From the NCBI RefSeq assembly GCF_000153125.2, contig NZ_CM002299.1, positions 2,541,075 to 2,605,074 on the forward strand: 64,000 bases of DNA. Reading direction: 5' to 3'. The notes beneath the pieces were generated by a model. The model did not search any database. It was not told the origin of the DNA and was given only the letters and a program-made list of their open reading frames with translations. Positions 35,201 through 43,634 of this stretch are shown here, one piece after another. The translations under genes and the position numbers were made by a program. The stretch is from Congregibacter litoralis KT71. Its GTDB lineage: Bacteria; Pseudomonadota; Gammaproteobacteria; Pseudomonadales; Halieaceae. Within the stretch, counting starts at the first letter, position 1. Every line of letters begins with the position of its first letter.

Positions 35201-36114
35201 GTTATCCCGTGCGCGTGCGTTATTTTCGCGAGCTGCGTGATACGCCTGAAGGCCTTGAAGAGATTCTGGTGCCAACGCCAGCTGGTGCGCAAATACCCCT
35301 TGGCCAACTGGCCGAGATCCGATACATCAGGGGACCGCAAGCGATTAAGAGCGAAGACACGTTCCTGGTGGGCTACGTGGTGTTCGATAAACGCGCCGAA
35401 GCAGCCGAAGTCGATGTGGTTGAGGACGCGCAGGCCTTCTTGCGGGCAAAGCTCGACAGCGGGGAGTTTAGTCTACCGGCCGGCGTGAGCTACACCTTTG
35501 CCGGTAACTACGAAAATCAGCTACGCGCGCAGCAAACACTTTCTGTAGTGCTGCCGATTGCATTACTCGTCATCTTCCTGATTCTCTATCTACAGTTCGC
35601 ATCGGTCACCACAACGCTGATCGTCTTCAGCGGAATTGCTGTGGCCTGGGCCGGCGGCTTTCTGGTCATCTGGATGTATGGCACGAGTGGCTTCCTGGAC
35701 TTTTCCGTGTTGGGCGCCAATCTGGGAGAACTGTTCCAGGTAGGTCCCATCAATATGAGCGTCGCGATCTGGGTGGGCTTTTTGGCGCTGTTCGGGATCG
35801 CTACTGATAACGGCGTTGTAACAGCGACCTATTTGGATCAAACGCTTGCAAAGACGCGCTCCAATAGCACAGCCGATATCCGGCGACTTGTTGTAACAGG
35901 TGCGACGCGGCGCATTCGACCCGCACTAATGACGACCGCCACGACGTTGATAGCGCTGATTCCAGTATTAACCTCGGACGGGCGCGGCTCCGACATCATG
36001 GTGCCGATGGCCATACCGTCATTTGGGGGCATGTTGGTCGCGGTGATCACCACGCTGCTCGTACCTGTTTTGTATTGCGCAGCAAAAGAGTACGTCGCGC
36101 GGGCGAAGACATGA
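32218..36114 (+). CDS. cusA: CusA-type copper/silver RND efflux pump, oversized
   Basis: A 1298-residue inner-membrane RND transporter of the heavy-metal group, expected to drive Cu(I)/Ag(I) out through CusBC with protons. The usual landmarks are present: DVGNLPRSPVPVDAVPDIGENQ near the N-terminus, the charged TM4 motif GTMVDMGVIICEN and the C-terminal GVVTATYLDQ segment. CusA is normally about 1050 residues. The excess is mainly an extra hydrophobic block at about residues 580-700 (four or so helices) and an insertion near 780-900. Similar long forms exist in some marine bacteria. It starts within or just after the cusB stop. Confidence 0.93.
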   Translation: MMKESYSLIDRLLRFCLEKKLVVGLLLIGIIGWGISVAPFSWDVGNLPRSPVPVDAVPDIGENQQIVFTEWMGRSPQDVEDQITYPLTVALLGVPGVKTVRSYSFFGFSTIYIIFEEDIEFYWSRSRVLEKLNSLPQGTVPAEVQPALGPDATALGQVYWYTLEGLDPDGNPTGGWGLEELRSIQDWYVRYALLAAKGISEVGSIGGYVQEYQIDVDPDAMRAHGVTLNEIFMATRASNLDVGARTIEVNGAEYVIRGLGFIENIEDIESIAVGVQDNVPIRMRDVANVTKGPALRRGALDKGGAEAVGGVVVVRYGFNPLEAIQNTKDKIAEISPGLPAKAIINYRETSRDTLRAFAAREGINAFIGNELDQDNWTAWLRANPQSSWPEGVTLSQVSIVPFYDRTGLIYETLGTLNDALTEEIFITMIVILVMVLHLRSSILISALLPVAVLMTFIAMKLFGVSANIVALSGIAIAIGTMVDMGVIICENILRHMDESDDEEPKLEVIFRATREVAGAVLTSVATTVVSFLPVFTMTGAEGKLFTPLAFTKTFALISAVIVALAIIPPAAQILFSAKINSARLKLLFHVGLVIAGLVIAVMMSTLAGLLLAGFALMQLFAKRLPPWFGASAPALASLLVAGLVAILLADAWMPLGPGRHTLINVVFVFLLVGGLLVSFIAYQRVYPRLLAFFLERKAMFLSVPVLIMLTGVIAWMGFDNLLRFAPDALRQSAAWQSVDRTFPGLGKEFMPNLDEGSFLYMPTIMPHASIGEAQDALQILDESIESIPEIRSVVGKLGRADTPLDPAPISMFETVINYHPEYQTDANGRVLRFAYDDETDAFERDARGELIPEKNGQPFRNWRDHISSTDDIWREIVEAADLPGTTSAPKLQPIAARIVMLQSGMRAPMGIKVKGPSLESIEDVALQLESLLKQVPSIEGGTVTADRLVGKPYLEIDLDRDALARYGLHIEDAQQVIEVAVGGKRITSTIEGRERYPVRVRYFRELRDTPEGLEEILVPTPAGAQIPLGQLAEIRYIRGPQAIKSEDTFLVGYVVFDKRAEAAEVDVVEDAQAFLRAKLDSGEFSLPAGVSYTFAGNYENQLRAQQTLSVVLPIALLVIFLILYLQFASVTTTLIVFSGIAVAWAGGFLVIWMYGTSGFLDFSVLGANLGELFQVGPINMSVAIWVGFLALFGIATDNGVVTATYLDQTLAKTRSNSTADIRRLVVTGATRRIRPALMTTATTLIALIPVLTSDGRGSDIMVPMAIPSFGGMLVAVITTLLVPVLYCAAKEYVARAKT

Positions 36115-36230
36115 CTCTCTTCCTTGTCCCGTCACGGGATAAATTCGCTGCAGTGGAAGGTGTCTCCACGAGGAGACAGGCCTGGACAACCACAGCGTTC
36201 TTATACGACTACCTCTAGGAGACTCTCTTC

Positions 36231-36563
36231 ATGAACAGAATCGTTTCGATAGTGCTTCTAACCGCCCTCATGAGCGCATGTTCATCATCGCCGTTCTACC
36301 ACAAGGTCTTCATGAGAGGGCAGATCGTTGGCGTCGACGGAGATCAGGTCGTCTTTTGCATAGGTTCGGATTCCGGAGCATCGATTGGTGAAGAGTTCGT
36401 TGCTCACCGCTACACATACGAGGACTACCTCGAAGACGGCGAATACTACGACACGATAGAGGTCGGCTCCGTTGTGGTGCGCGAAATCGTCAATGTGCAC
36501 TTCGCCAAAGGGGTGATCTCCAGTGGAGAAGTGACCAAATACGACATTCTTTTCTCTCAGTGA
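36231..36563 (+). CDS. Small lipoprotein downstream of cusA
   Basis: A 110-residue protein with a lipoprotein signal (lipobox MSAC at 14-17). The mature part is acidic with a small-barrel-like pattern (GQIVGVDGDQVVFCIGS, VGSVVVREIVNVHFAKGVI), as in secretion or trafficking OB-like domains. It sits between cusA and the CusF-like gene, so it probably belongs to the same copper response. No family was recognised with confidence. Confidence 0.75.
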   Translation: MNRIVSIVLLTALMSACSSSPFYHKVFMRGQIVGVDGDQVVFCIGSDSGASIGEEFVAHRYTYEDYLEDGEYYDTIEVGSVVVREIVNVHFAKGVISSGEVTKYDILFSQ

Positions 36564-36658
36564 CAGCCTTTGGCTCCCCAGTCTAAGGCGATCTTAGCGC
36601 TTGTCGTCGGCGCTCAAACGGCGTGCGAGCTTTTATCTAGGCCACAAGGAAACCCGAT

Positions 36659-37090
36659 ATGAAAGACATCAAACCTATTGTGATCAACCTGCTGATAATA
36701 GCCCTCGCTGGCTGCGGCGGCGCCAAAGACCCGGCTTCTTCACAAGTCGTCGATGTTCAAACATCGAGCGGTATGGCTAAACAAATGATGGATCACGGTG
36801 AACACGCAATGGAAGAGTCCATGGGGCATGCCACTGGCGTAATTCGCTCTTTTGGGGAACAGAGCAACACGTTGACTATCGATCATGGGCCTTTCAAGGG
36901 TGGCATTGAGATGGGCGCGATGACAATGCGATATGACGTATCAGAAGGCGTAGATGTCTCGGCGTTCACCGAAAATGCCGAAGTTGCGTTCATGGTCAAG
37001 CACGGCAGTGATGGGTCGTACCGAATTACGGCGCTCTGCAATATCAAAACTGATGGAGCCAATTGCCTTGATGACAACATTGACAAGTAA
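36659..37090 (+). CDS. cusF: CusF-like periplasmic copper-binding lipoprotein
   Basis: A 143-residue lipoprotein (lipobox LAGC). A His/Met-rich linker (KQMMDHGEHAMEESMGHA) precedes a CusF-type OB barrel with GVIRSFGEQSNTLTIDHG and GAMTMRYDV, which supplies the His and the two Met ligands of Cu(I). The Trp that caps copper in E. coli CusF is not seen at the usual place (MGAMTM). It would pass Cu(I) to CusB. Confidence 0.87.
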   Translation: MKDIKPIVINLLIIALAGCGGAKDPASSQVVDVQTSSGMAKQMMDHGEHAMEESMGHATGVIRSFGEQSNTLTIDHGPFKGGIEMGAMTMRYDVSEGVDVSAFTENAEVAFMVKHGSDGSYRITALCNIKTDGANCLDDNIDK

Positions 37091-37191
37091 AGTCGCACCG
37101 TCGGCACAGTGCCGCTGCTATCGCCAAGATTTTGCAGCGGCTGCCGCTAGCCTCGCTTACGCCGCTGGTTCTTCATCATATCGATGTCGCC

Positions 37192-37893
37192 ATGAGTAAG
37201 AGTAAGCACTTCTACGTGCGTAAAGCGCATCGGTGGATAAGCGTTTTCGTTGGCGTCCAGCTACTAATGTGGACAGCAAGCGGCCTCTACTTCAGCTGGA
37301 CAGATATCGACGAAATACACGGTGATCAGTTCCTGTCTCCAGCATTACAAACCACTACGCTTCGAGCTCTGATGATGCAGGACTCGGAATTTCAGGTATC
37401 GGAGTTGGCGGTCAGATTCATCGACGATCGTCCCTACCTTTGGGTGAACAGAAGCAGGCTCATAGATCCAGAAAGTGGTGAAGTGAAGGCAGGCGTCTCA
37501 AGAGAAGAGGCCGAACGAATCGCTAGGCGACATATCAACAACGAGTACGACGTGGTCTCGACCACCCGACTAACCGAGGTGGGCAAACATCACGAGTATA
37601 GAGGACGGCCACTTCCGGCCTGGGCGATTACCTTTGAAGGCCGGACGGATTTGACGGCTTACGTTGCCGAGCGTGATGGCAGCTTCCAGAGCGTGAGGCA
37701 TCAGTCCTGGCGCATCTTCGATTTTCTTTGGATGCTCCATACGATGGACTACAAAGGTCGCGACGACTTCAACAACCTGTTACTGCGGGCATTCTCGCTA
37801 TTCGGGCTGTTCATTGTGGCGTCCGGCTTCACACTGTTCTTCGTTTCACGCAGGAGGACGCGTCGCACAGCCGCACGGCCTCCGGCAGAATAG
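37192..37893 (+). CDS. PepSY-domain membrane protein
   Basis: A 233-residue protein with an N-terminal helix (RWISVFVGVQLLMWTASGLYFS), a periplasmic PepSY-like part and a C-terminal helix (LLRAFSLFGLFIVASGFTLFF) ending in an Arg-rich tail. Such proteins are frequent in copper and iron regions and may act in electron transfer or as folding aids. The ATG at 37192 was chosen because the family sequence MSKSKHFYVRKAHRW begins there. The last codons mark the left edge of a duplicated segment. Confidence 0.82.
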   Translation: MSKSKHFYVRKAHRWISVFVGVQLLMWTASGLYFSWTDIDEIHGDQFLSPALQTTTLRALMMQDSEFQVSELAVRFIDDRPYLWVNRSRLIDPESGEVKAGVSREEAERIARRHINNEYDVVSTTRLTEVGKHHEYRGRPLPAWAITFEGRTDLTAYVAERDGSFQSVRHQSWRIFDFLWMLHTMDYKGRDDFNNLLLRAFSLFGLFIVASGFTLFFVSRRRTRRTAARPPAE

Positions 37894-38635
37894 TTACCCT
37901 AAGACTACAAGCGCAGGCGCAAAGCGGTTGATCGCCGCGCGGCTGGCTACGAACGCGCAGATATGCAATTCATTTTAGGATTGCCGATCTGGGTTTAACC
38001 ATCGACATTGACGTGTCACCAGCACTTAAACTTTACTAGGAACATCATTATGAAAATTAGACTCTTCACTCCGATCATTGCAATCGCAGCCCTGAACGTC
38101 GCTTTTCTTGCACAGGCACACGACCCCAAGGAGCACATGAAAGACGCGGAAAACCCGAACTGCGCCGCCATGCAGGACATGGATCACAGCAAAATGGATA
38201 TGCAGGATCCTGTGATGCAGGCCATGATGAAACAGTGCGCACCAAACATGCATCACGAGGAATCAGAAAACGACGAGGCGCAGGCTGATCATCACGACGA
38301 CAAGAAAATCTCCGACGAGAAGCATTCAGAACACAAACACTGATTCAGCGAAGGAACTGTCATGCAAATGCTCACCGCCACGATCAAGGGTCTGCTAATT
38401 ACGGCTGTCATCGCATTAGTCTGCGGCGGGCTATTTCTCTACTCGGGCACCTACCCTATGGGGGCCGATGTGCCACACAATCGGCTGACCTATTGGTTGC
38501 TGGAAACCTTGCGAGAACGTTCCGTCGCTCGTGCCGCCAGTGACATTGATGTTCCTCATAACCTAAACGCGTCGGAGCGATTATTGGCAGGTGGCGCCGA
38601 CTACAACGATATGTGTGCGGGGTGTCATTTGAAAC
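37882..38635 (+). repeat. Direct duplication, left copy (PepSY end to cytochrome c middle)
   Basis: Matches 46019-46691. Homology begins with CCGGCAGAAT and ends after the cytochrome CAGCHLK codons (gaaac). The left copy has about 90 extra bases at 37935-38025. Proteins encoded in both copies differ at few residues (6 of 97 and 3 of the first 91). Confidence 0.85.
38050..38343 (+). CDS. His/Met-rich periplasmic protein, copy 1
   Basis: A 97-residue protein with a signal peptide (cleavage after AQA, residue 22) and a mature part full of His, Met, Asp and Glu (MQDMDHSKMDMQDPVMQAMM, HHDDKK, EHKH). It would bind copper in the periplasm. A second copy lies at 46106-46399 with 6 differences. It stands between the PepSY gene and the truncated cytochrome gene. 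Confidence 0.85.
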   Translation: MKIRLFTPIIAIAALNVAFLAQAHDPKEHMKDAENPNCAAMQDMDHSKMDMQDPVMQAMMKQCAPNMHHEESENDEAQADHHDDKKISDEKHSEHKH

Positions 38636-38700
38636 AAACGACGAGAATCATGACGTCGCCGCCTGTGGCTCTTGTAAACAACCAAACCACAGAGCTGTGA
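38362..38700 (+). pseudogene. Cytochrome c gene truncated at a junction, copy 1
   Basis: The first 91 codons match the full-length gene at 46418-46999, including the heme site CAGCH. After 38635 the sequence changes and the frame ends after 21 foreign codons. The part with the distal Met ligand is lost, so a working cytochrome is unlikely. Confidence 0.85.
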
Positions 38701-38834
38701 GGCGCCTCTGCCATTCCCGCGAACCAAGGAACCTGAAACATCTCCCACACAAAATGCGTGAGACAACTCAACCCGACCAGTGGCAGTTCAGGAAAGCGTG
38801 GGGTGCGCGTGCCTTGGGTACTAGTCTCGTCCAA
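38637..38834 (-). pseudogene. Truncated membrane protein gene at the duplication junction
   Basis: On the minus strand a frame starts near 38834 and reads LPLVGLSCLTHFVWEMFQ and TRATGGDVMILVVCF, which looks like the N-terminal part of a small membrane protein family with a WE motif and GDV. It is cut off at 38636, exactly where the cytochrome duplication ends. It belongs to the inserted cassette. Confidence 0.5.
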
Positions 38835-39098
38835 AAGTCATCCTTCGATTATGCACTCTGGTTTTTGGCGTCTCTCCGGGCCTATTTAGAGAGAATATTG
38901 GTTGGAATGTGTCTATAGAGCTGGTGCCGGTTCAATATGCTTGACAGCGATGAGCAAGAATGGATTACACTCGTCATTCGCATTTTGTGCCACTGAAATT
39001 ACAGGTGCTACCCTCCAGTCCATACAATCAAAGGTGATGCACTAAGTCGCGAGGCTCCGAATCGCTACTCACAAACAAACAAATAAAGGATGCAGGCG

Positions 39099-39623
39099 AT
39101 GTTTTATGTAAATGAATACCATAACTTCCGTATGCCTAGATTGGCAGTTTATTCTTGCACATTCGTAATTTTAACGGTTCTAGTTTTTTCTACCGCCGAG
39201 GTTATCGCCCATGAAGAGCGCGGCGCAGATACAGATAGTGAGTCGCTGTTTGTCGGTATGGAGCTAGAAGCAGCTGGGGTAGTAAAGGCGTTTCACGCCG
39301 CGCTTAACGAAGGCAGCAGCGATTCCGTTTTGATGGCGCTTGACAGCCACGTCAGTATCTTTGAGGGCGGCGGTGTCGATCGGACCGCAATTGAATATGT
39401 GTCTGGGCACATGATCGCTGACTTTGAATTCATGTCTGGGGTTGATTCGAGTGTTCTAGAACATCGAGTCTACGAATCGGAAGAAATGGCATTTTCGGTT
39501 ACGCGTACTAAATATGTTGGTGCATACGAAGGTGAGCCGGTGAATTACACTGGTGTCGAAACCTTGGTTCTCAAGAAGAAGGACGGTATCTGGAAAATTA
39601 ATCATATACATTGGTCGGAATAG
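39099..39623 (+). CDS. Secreted NTF2-like (SnoaL/DUF4440-type) protein, first
   Basis: A 174-residue protein with an N-terminal export helix (VYSCTFVILTVLVFSTAEVIAHE) and an NTF2-like fold pattern: VVKAFHAALNEG, VLMALDSHVSIFEGGG, and a final KKDGIWKINHIHWSE. A related protein is encoded at 45304-45789, on the far side of the TonB receptor. ATG 39099 fits the AAAGGA site better than ATG 39090. Function, enzymatic or binding, is unknown. The 38835-39098 stretch before it shows no gene. Confidence 0.78.
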   Translation: MFYVNEYHNFRMPRLAVYSCTFVILTVLVFSTAEVIAHEERGADTDSESLFVGMELEAAGVVKAFHAALNEGSSDSVLMALDSHVSIFEGGGVDRTAIEYVSGHMIADFEFMSGVDSSVLEHRVYESEEMAFSVTRTKYVGAYEGEPVNYTGVETLVLKKKDGIWKINHIHWSE

Positions 39624-39648
39624 GCGTGGACATTGACCGTATGACTAT

Positions 39649-39840
39649 TTCTGTGCATCTATCAAAATGATAGTGTAGTCCGCAAGGCTGCCTTCAAACT
39701 TGATCACAAAGCGATTCCAAGCACGCGTCCAATTGCGGACCAGCATGGTTTTTTTTCATCGCCTCACGAACTGCCAGGTAAATAACTCTCTTCGCTGAAT
39801 TGGCTTTCGAGAAGAGTTTTTTTTGATCGCATTGCACACG
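39649..39840 (-). pseudogene. IS256-family transposase C-terminal remnant
   Basis: On the minus strand the frame reads FSKANSAKRVIYLAVREAMKK, then after a shift at an A-run TMLVRNWTRAWNRFVIKFEG, ending in a stop near 39649. This order is the C-terminus of IS256-type transposases. Only about 60 codons remain and the frame is broken at the run of eight A/T. Confidence 0.65.
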
Positions 39841-39906
39841 ACGCTACTGGCTGACTTTGTGTCGTTGGCAGAATAGAGCGCTTTAAGGGTGTCCTGTGGA
39901 TAGCTG

Positions 39907-40143
39907 TCTCACTTGCTGGATACCAACATTTTGCGCGATCTCGCCGTAATCCGCGCGGTCAGCGTTGCGCCACCACCACACACGCGAGGCGACACCCCTT
40001 GAGCCAAACGAGCTACTGATTGCTGCTCAAGTGAGCTAGCGCATGACCTCGCCGTTGTGACCGGCAATGTTAACGAGTTTGCACAAATCACAGGATTGAA
40101 GGTAGAAGACTCGCTACAGGGTATTGGCGAGTCAACTCGCTAA
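39907..40143 (+). pseudogene. VapC-like PIN-domain toxin remnant
   Basis: An N-terminal piece HLLDTNILRDL (39910-39942) carries the first PIN aspartate. A C-terminal piece, LAHDLAVVTGNVNEFAQITG to GLKVEDSL, runs from 40036 to the TAA at 40141-40143. The middle is shortened and contains stops and frame changes. No antitoxin gene is seen. A short second VapC tail lies at about 49918-49972. Confidence 0.6.
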
Positions 40144-40370
40144 ACAATTCCTACAAGGTATAACTGTTGCGGGCAGACAAAACTGTCAATTTGTTCACTA
40201 AGCTAGTTCTTGCGCTTGCTAGGAGGTCAGAACCGCCTTTACAACGCAACAATAGATCGGAGGTGAATGTTCAGATAGATGGCGGCGCGAATTACTGGCA
40301 AAGTAACAGCCAACCTCACACGAGACCCATCGTTCAAATGACGCATCAATTACTTAAGCGAGGCAATTAA

Positions 40371-41048
40371 GTGTCCGCAGGTAGACGCGACGGCCCAGAT
40401 CTGCGTCTTGATCAACGCAGGTCGCCAATACAAGCGCGATCTCAAAGACGAACTCAGCAGATCCTGCAGGTCACTGCCATGTTGCTGGCCCGCCACGGTA
40501 TCGAAGGGTTAACAACATCAATGATCGCGCAAGAAATGCAGATGTCGGTCGGAGCGCTCTATCATTATTTCCCGAATAAGCACTCTATATTGAGCGTTCT
40601 CGCTACTGGCTGGCTTGAAGACATGACGTTTGTCCTGGACGACGTGTTGAGCAAACAAACTGGGGAAATGTCAATTGAACGCCTTACTGAGAATATTCTC
40701 GAAGGTATGCACGATGTCTATCGAAAACAGGAAGCGGTTTTGCCTCTCGCTCAAGGTTTATCAGCTATTCCTGAGCTACGTCATCTTGATGCAGAGCACG
40801 ACAACCTCATCATCTCAAAAATGATCGAGATGCTCCGTCGAGCTGGGTTCACTTCGACGAAGAACGAGCTTAACCGGGTCGCTCGGGTATTTCTCGAGCT
40901 TACACACTCGCTGCTGATTGTTGCTGTAGACCAGGACCCCATCCGATCGTCCCGCACGATGACGGATATGAAAATAATGGTCAGCGCCTTGCTTAAAAAA
41001 CACGAGGCTGAAACTGCTGCTGAAACGCGGAATGTTGAAGCGCCCTGA
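40371..41048 (+). CDS. TetR/AcrR-family regulator
   Basis: A 225-residue regulator. The DNA-binding part (about residues 22-75) has RRTQQILQVTAMLLARHGIEGLTTSMIAQEMQMSVGALYHYFPNK, the classic TetR helix-turn-helix. The C-terminal ligand domain is all helical with no clear relatives. The start is GTG at 40371. It lies 174 bases before the TonB receptor gene on the same strand and probably controls that cassette in response to the transported compound. Confidence 0.88.
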   Translation: MSAGRRDGPDLRLDQRRSPIQARSQRRTQQILQVTAMLLARHGIEGLTTSMIAQEMQMSVGALYHYFPNKHSILSVLATGWLEDMTFVLDDVLSKQTGEMSIERLTENILEGMHDVYRKQEAVLPLAQGLSAIPELRHLDAEHDNLIISKMIEMLRRAGFTSTKNELNRVARVFLELTHSLLIVAVDQDPIRSSRTMTDMKIMVSALLKKHEAETAAETRNVEAP

Positions 41049-41222
41049 GTACTAACCGCAGGGCGAACAACAGCGTAGTTGAAGTATCCTTCGGTTTATG
41101 TCTAAATAATGAACGCTGACCCGCACTTGATTCACTCATTGGTCTTGCCACTCAAACGGAGTGCAACTTGCAACCACATCGCACGCAGTGTGGAACTTGA
41201 GTAACTAATTAGAGGGCAATAC

Positions 41223-43634
41223 ATGAATAGACGTCATCTGACTGAAGAAAGCACGGGTCGCACTAGCCGCATCTCTCCATTTCATCGACCGAATATCTTG
41301 GCACTAGCCACAATCAGCGCCCTCACTTGCCTGTCTGAGCGTGCGCACGCTCAGAACCGTCTTGAAGAAATAGTGGTGACCGCATCACGGCGAGATAGCA
41401 CCATCCAAGATACTCCCTACAACATTTCCGCACTATCTGGAGATCAGATAACCCGCTCAGGGGTTAATGACTTTGGCGATCTGCTGCGCCTTGTACCCGG
41501 CGCTGCATTCTTGGACCAAGGCGCACGTGTTGGTGGCAATAATCCCAACATCATATTACGAGGGATCAACGCGAATGCCATGATCGGATCGTTCGACTTT
41601 CCCAACGTGGCCGTCGCGCCTGTTTCGGTATACCTCAACGAAACTCCGGTGTTTTTCCCGATCATGCTCAAAGACCTCGAGCGCGTAGAAGTACTCCGCG
41701 GCCCGCAAGGCACGCTTTATGGATCTGGATCGGTCGGCGGCACGCTAAAACTGCTCACCCGCCGGCCGGAGACCGATCAATTTACCGCAGAGATTCGCGG
41801 GGGGGCATACGGCACGAGTTCGTCTGACGAAGGGAGCTACGAGGCGAGCACCACGATTAACGCGCCTCTAGGCGACAATTTGGCGCTGCGTGTCAATCTT
41901 GCTACCGAAAGCGTGGGCGGCTTCATTGACGCGGCCAATCGCTATCGTCTCGACGATTCCGGAGCCGCAGTGCCTGCTGACCCCAGTGACCCGGTGAACT
42001 CGCTGCCTGTAGTGGATACGGTAGAGGATATTAGCGATACAAGCACAGACAGCGCGCGATTTGCGCTCAGATATCAACCAACCGATAAGATTGATGCAGT
42101 AATCAGCTATATCTATCAACGAGACGAATCTGACGGTCGGCAAATTCAGAACCCATTTGTTGGTAGTCGAAAAGACTATGTCGAGTATCACGCGACCCCT
42201 GAGCCCTATTCCAGAGACGTGGACCTGGTATCGCTTGAGGTTGACGTTGACTTTGGTTTTGCCACCATGACGTCTGCAACGTCGTACTATGAAAATGAGT
42301 CCGACCAAAGCGTTGATTACTCTGATTTTTGGGTCGCTACCACTGAGGCCTACTACTACTCGGCTTTCCCTAGAGTGATATCGCCGGAGCGAAGCATCAC
42401 AAACGATACCGGGTTCATTCAGGAGTTAAGAATAAGGTCAAATAGTGACGGTAAGTTTGACTGGCTCATTGGTGGTTTCTATTCCGATATTGAAAGCGAT
42501 GTGTTGTCCCTCTATACACTGCCAGGGGCAGCGGCATGGAATGAACTGCCAAGGGCAGCGGGAGATCCCCCACCTTATGCGTTTGCAAACAATGTGGATT
42601 TGAACACGCTGTTTGATCGATCTCTGACGATTCAGGATATCGCTATTTTCGGCGAGCTGACTTACCACATTACTGACAACTGGCAAGTCACTGTAGGTGC
42701 GAGAGCGTTCGAAACGGACTTTGAACAAGATCTCGTCGAAGCGTTGCCCCACTGTGGCTACTATTGCGCCTCGGATGGCGTAGACCCGAATGGTTCAATA
42801 TTTCTCAATGTCAACGAATCAGAGAGTGACCAAGTCTTCAAGGCTAATACCTCTTATAACTTTTCCGATAACTTGATGATCTACGGCACGGTTGTAGAGG
42901 GATACCGCAGAGGAGGAGCGAATATTGCGTTGCTCAACCATCCGTTCTTTCCTGACCCACCGGAATTGCTGACCTTTAAGCCAGACCTTGCGGACAACTA
43001 CGAAGTTGGGGTTAAGGGGATTGTCAACGAAGCGATTCAATACACGGTGGCAGCTTTTTATATTGACTGGCAGGACCCTCAAATTGACTCGTTTACGCCT
43101 TTTGGAAACCCCGCGGTAGTGAACGCGGAGGGTGCACGAACGCAGGGGCTCGAAGTCGAAATGTCGGGGCGCCTCTCGGACAGTCTTCGATTCAACCTGG
43201 GATACAGTTACACCAGTGCCGAACTGACCGAGGATTTCGACGCACCCGACGGGAGTCAAGGAAAGTCCGGCGACGCCTTACCCGGCGTGCCGGAGCATAC
43301 GGCTAGCGTGGCGCTCGACTATGTTCATTCGCTCGCATCGGATAGCCTCTCAGACGTTTCGTTCCACTTAAATGGATATTATAGAAGCGCAACCGATTCC
43401 AGCTTTGAAGGCATTCGCTTCTTCCCCATCGACGCGTTTTCAATATGGAACGCATCGGCAACATTCAATAGTAAAGATCAACGGTGGGCGTTAACGGCGT
43501 TCGTGGACAACATATCGAATGAGCTAGGCATCACGGGAGGTATTCCTGAGACCCGAAATGGTCCGATCGGTCAGTTTTACTTCGTCACTCGGCCTCGTAG
43601 TTTTGGGCTAAGAGCCACCTATCGGTTTGAGTAG
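41223..43634 (+). CDS. TonB-dependent outer membrane receptor
   Basis: An 803-residue receptor with a long signal region (about 1-43, ending AHA), a TonB box-like EEIVVTASRR and a plug domain (ISALSGDQITRSGVNDFGDLLRLVPG, VEVLRGPQGTLYGSGSVGG). A 22-strand barrel ends in aromatic FGLRATYRFE. It belongs to the large group of receptors used by marine and oligotrophic bacteria for sugars, lipids or aromatics. The substrate is unknown. The next gene, a TPR-sulfotransferase, overlaps its stop by 8 bases. Confidence 0.94.
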   Translation: MNRRHLTEESTGRTSRISPFHRPNILALATISALTCLSERAHAQNRLEEIVVTASRRDSTIQDTPYNISALSGDQITRSGVNDFGDLLRLVPGAAFLDQGARVGGNNPNIILRGINANAMIGSFDFPNVAVAPVSVYLNETPVFFPIMLKDLERVEVLRGPQGTLYGSGSVGGTLKLLTRRPETDQFTAEIRGGAYGTSSSDEGSYEASTTINAPLGDNLALRVNLATESVGGFIDAANRYRLDDSGAAVPADPSDPVNSLPVVDTVEDISDTSTDSARFALRYQPTDKIDAVISYIYQRDESDGRQIQNPFVGSRKDYVEYHATPEPYSRDVDLVSLEVDVDFGFATMTSATSYYENESDQSVDYSDFWVATTEAYYYSAFPRVISPERSITNDTGFIQELRIRSNSDGKFDWLIGGFYSDIESDVLSLYTLPGAAAWNELPRAAGDPPPYAFANNVDLNTLFDRSLTIQDIAIFGELTYHITDNWQVTVGARAFETDFEQDLVEALPHCGYYCASDGVDPNGSIFLNVNESESDQVFKANTSYNFSDNLMIYGTVVEGYRRGGANIALLNHPFFPDPPELLTFKPDLADNYEVGVKGIVNEAIQYTVAAFYIDWQDPQIDSFTPFGNPAVVNAEGARTQGLEVEMSGRLSDSLRFNLGYSYTSAELTEDFDAPDGSQGKSGDALPGVPEHTASVALDYVHSLASDSLSDVSFHLNGYYRSATDSSFEGIRFFPIDAFSIWNASATFNSKDQRWALTAFVDNISNELGITGGIPETRNGPIGQFYFVTRPRSFGLRATYRFE

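Noticed and set aside
39784..39828. Stem followed by eight T residues, like a plus-strand terminator
   Set aside because: The stem is imperfect, and on the minus strand the same bases fit the end of an IS256-type transposase. The T-run is explained as coding remnant.
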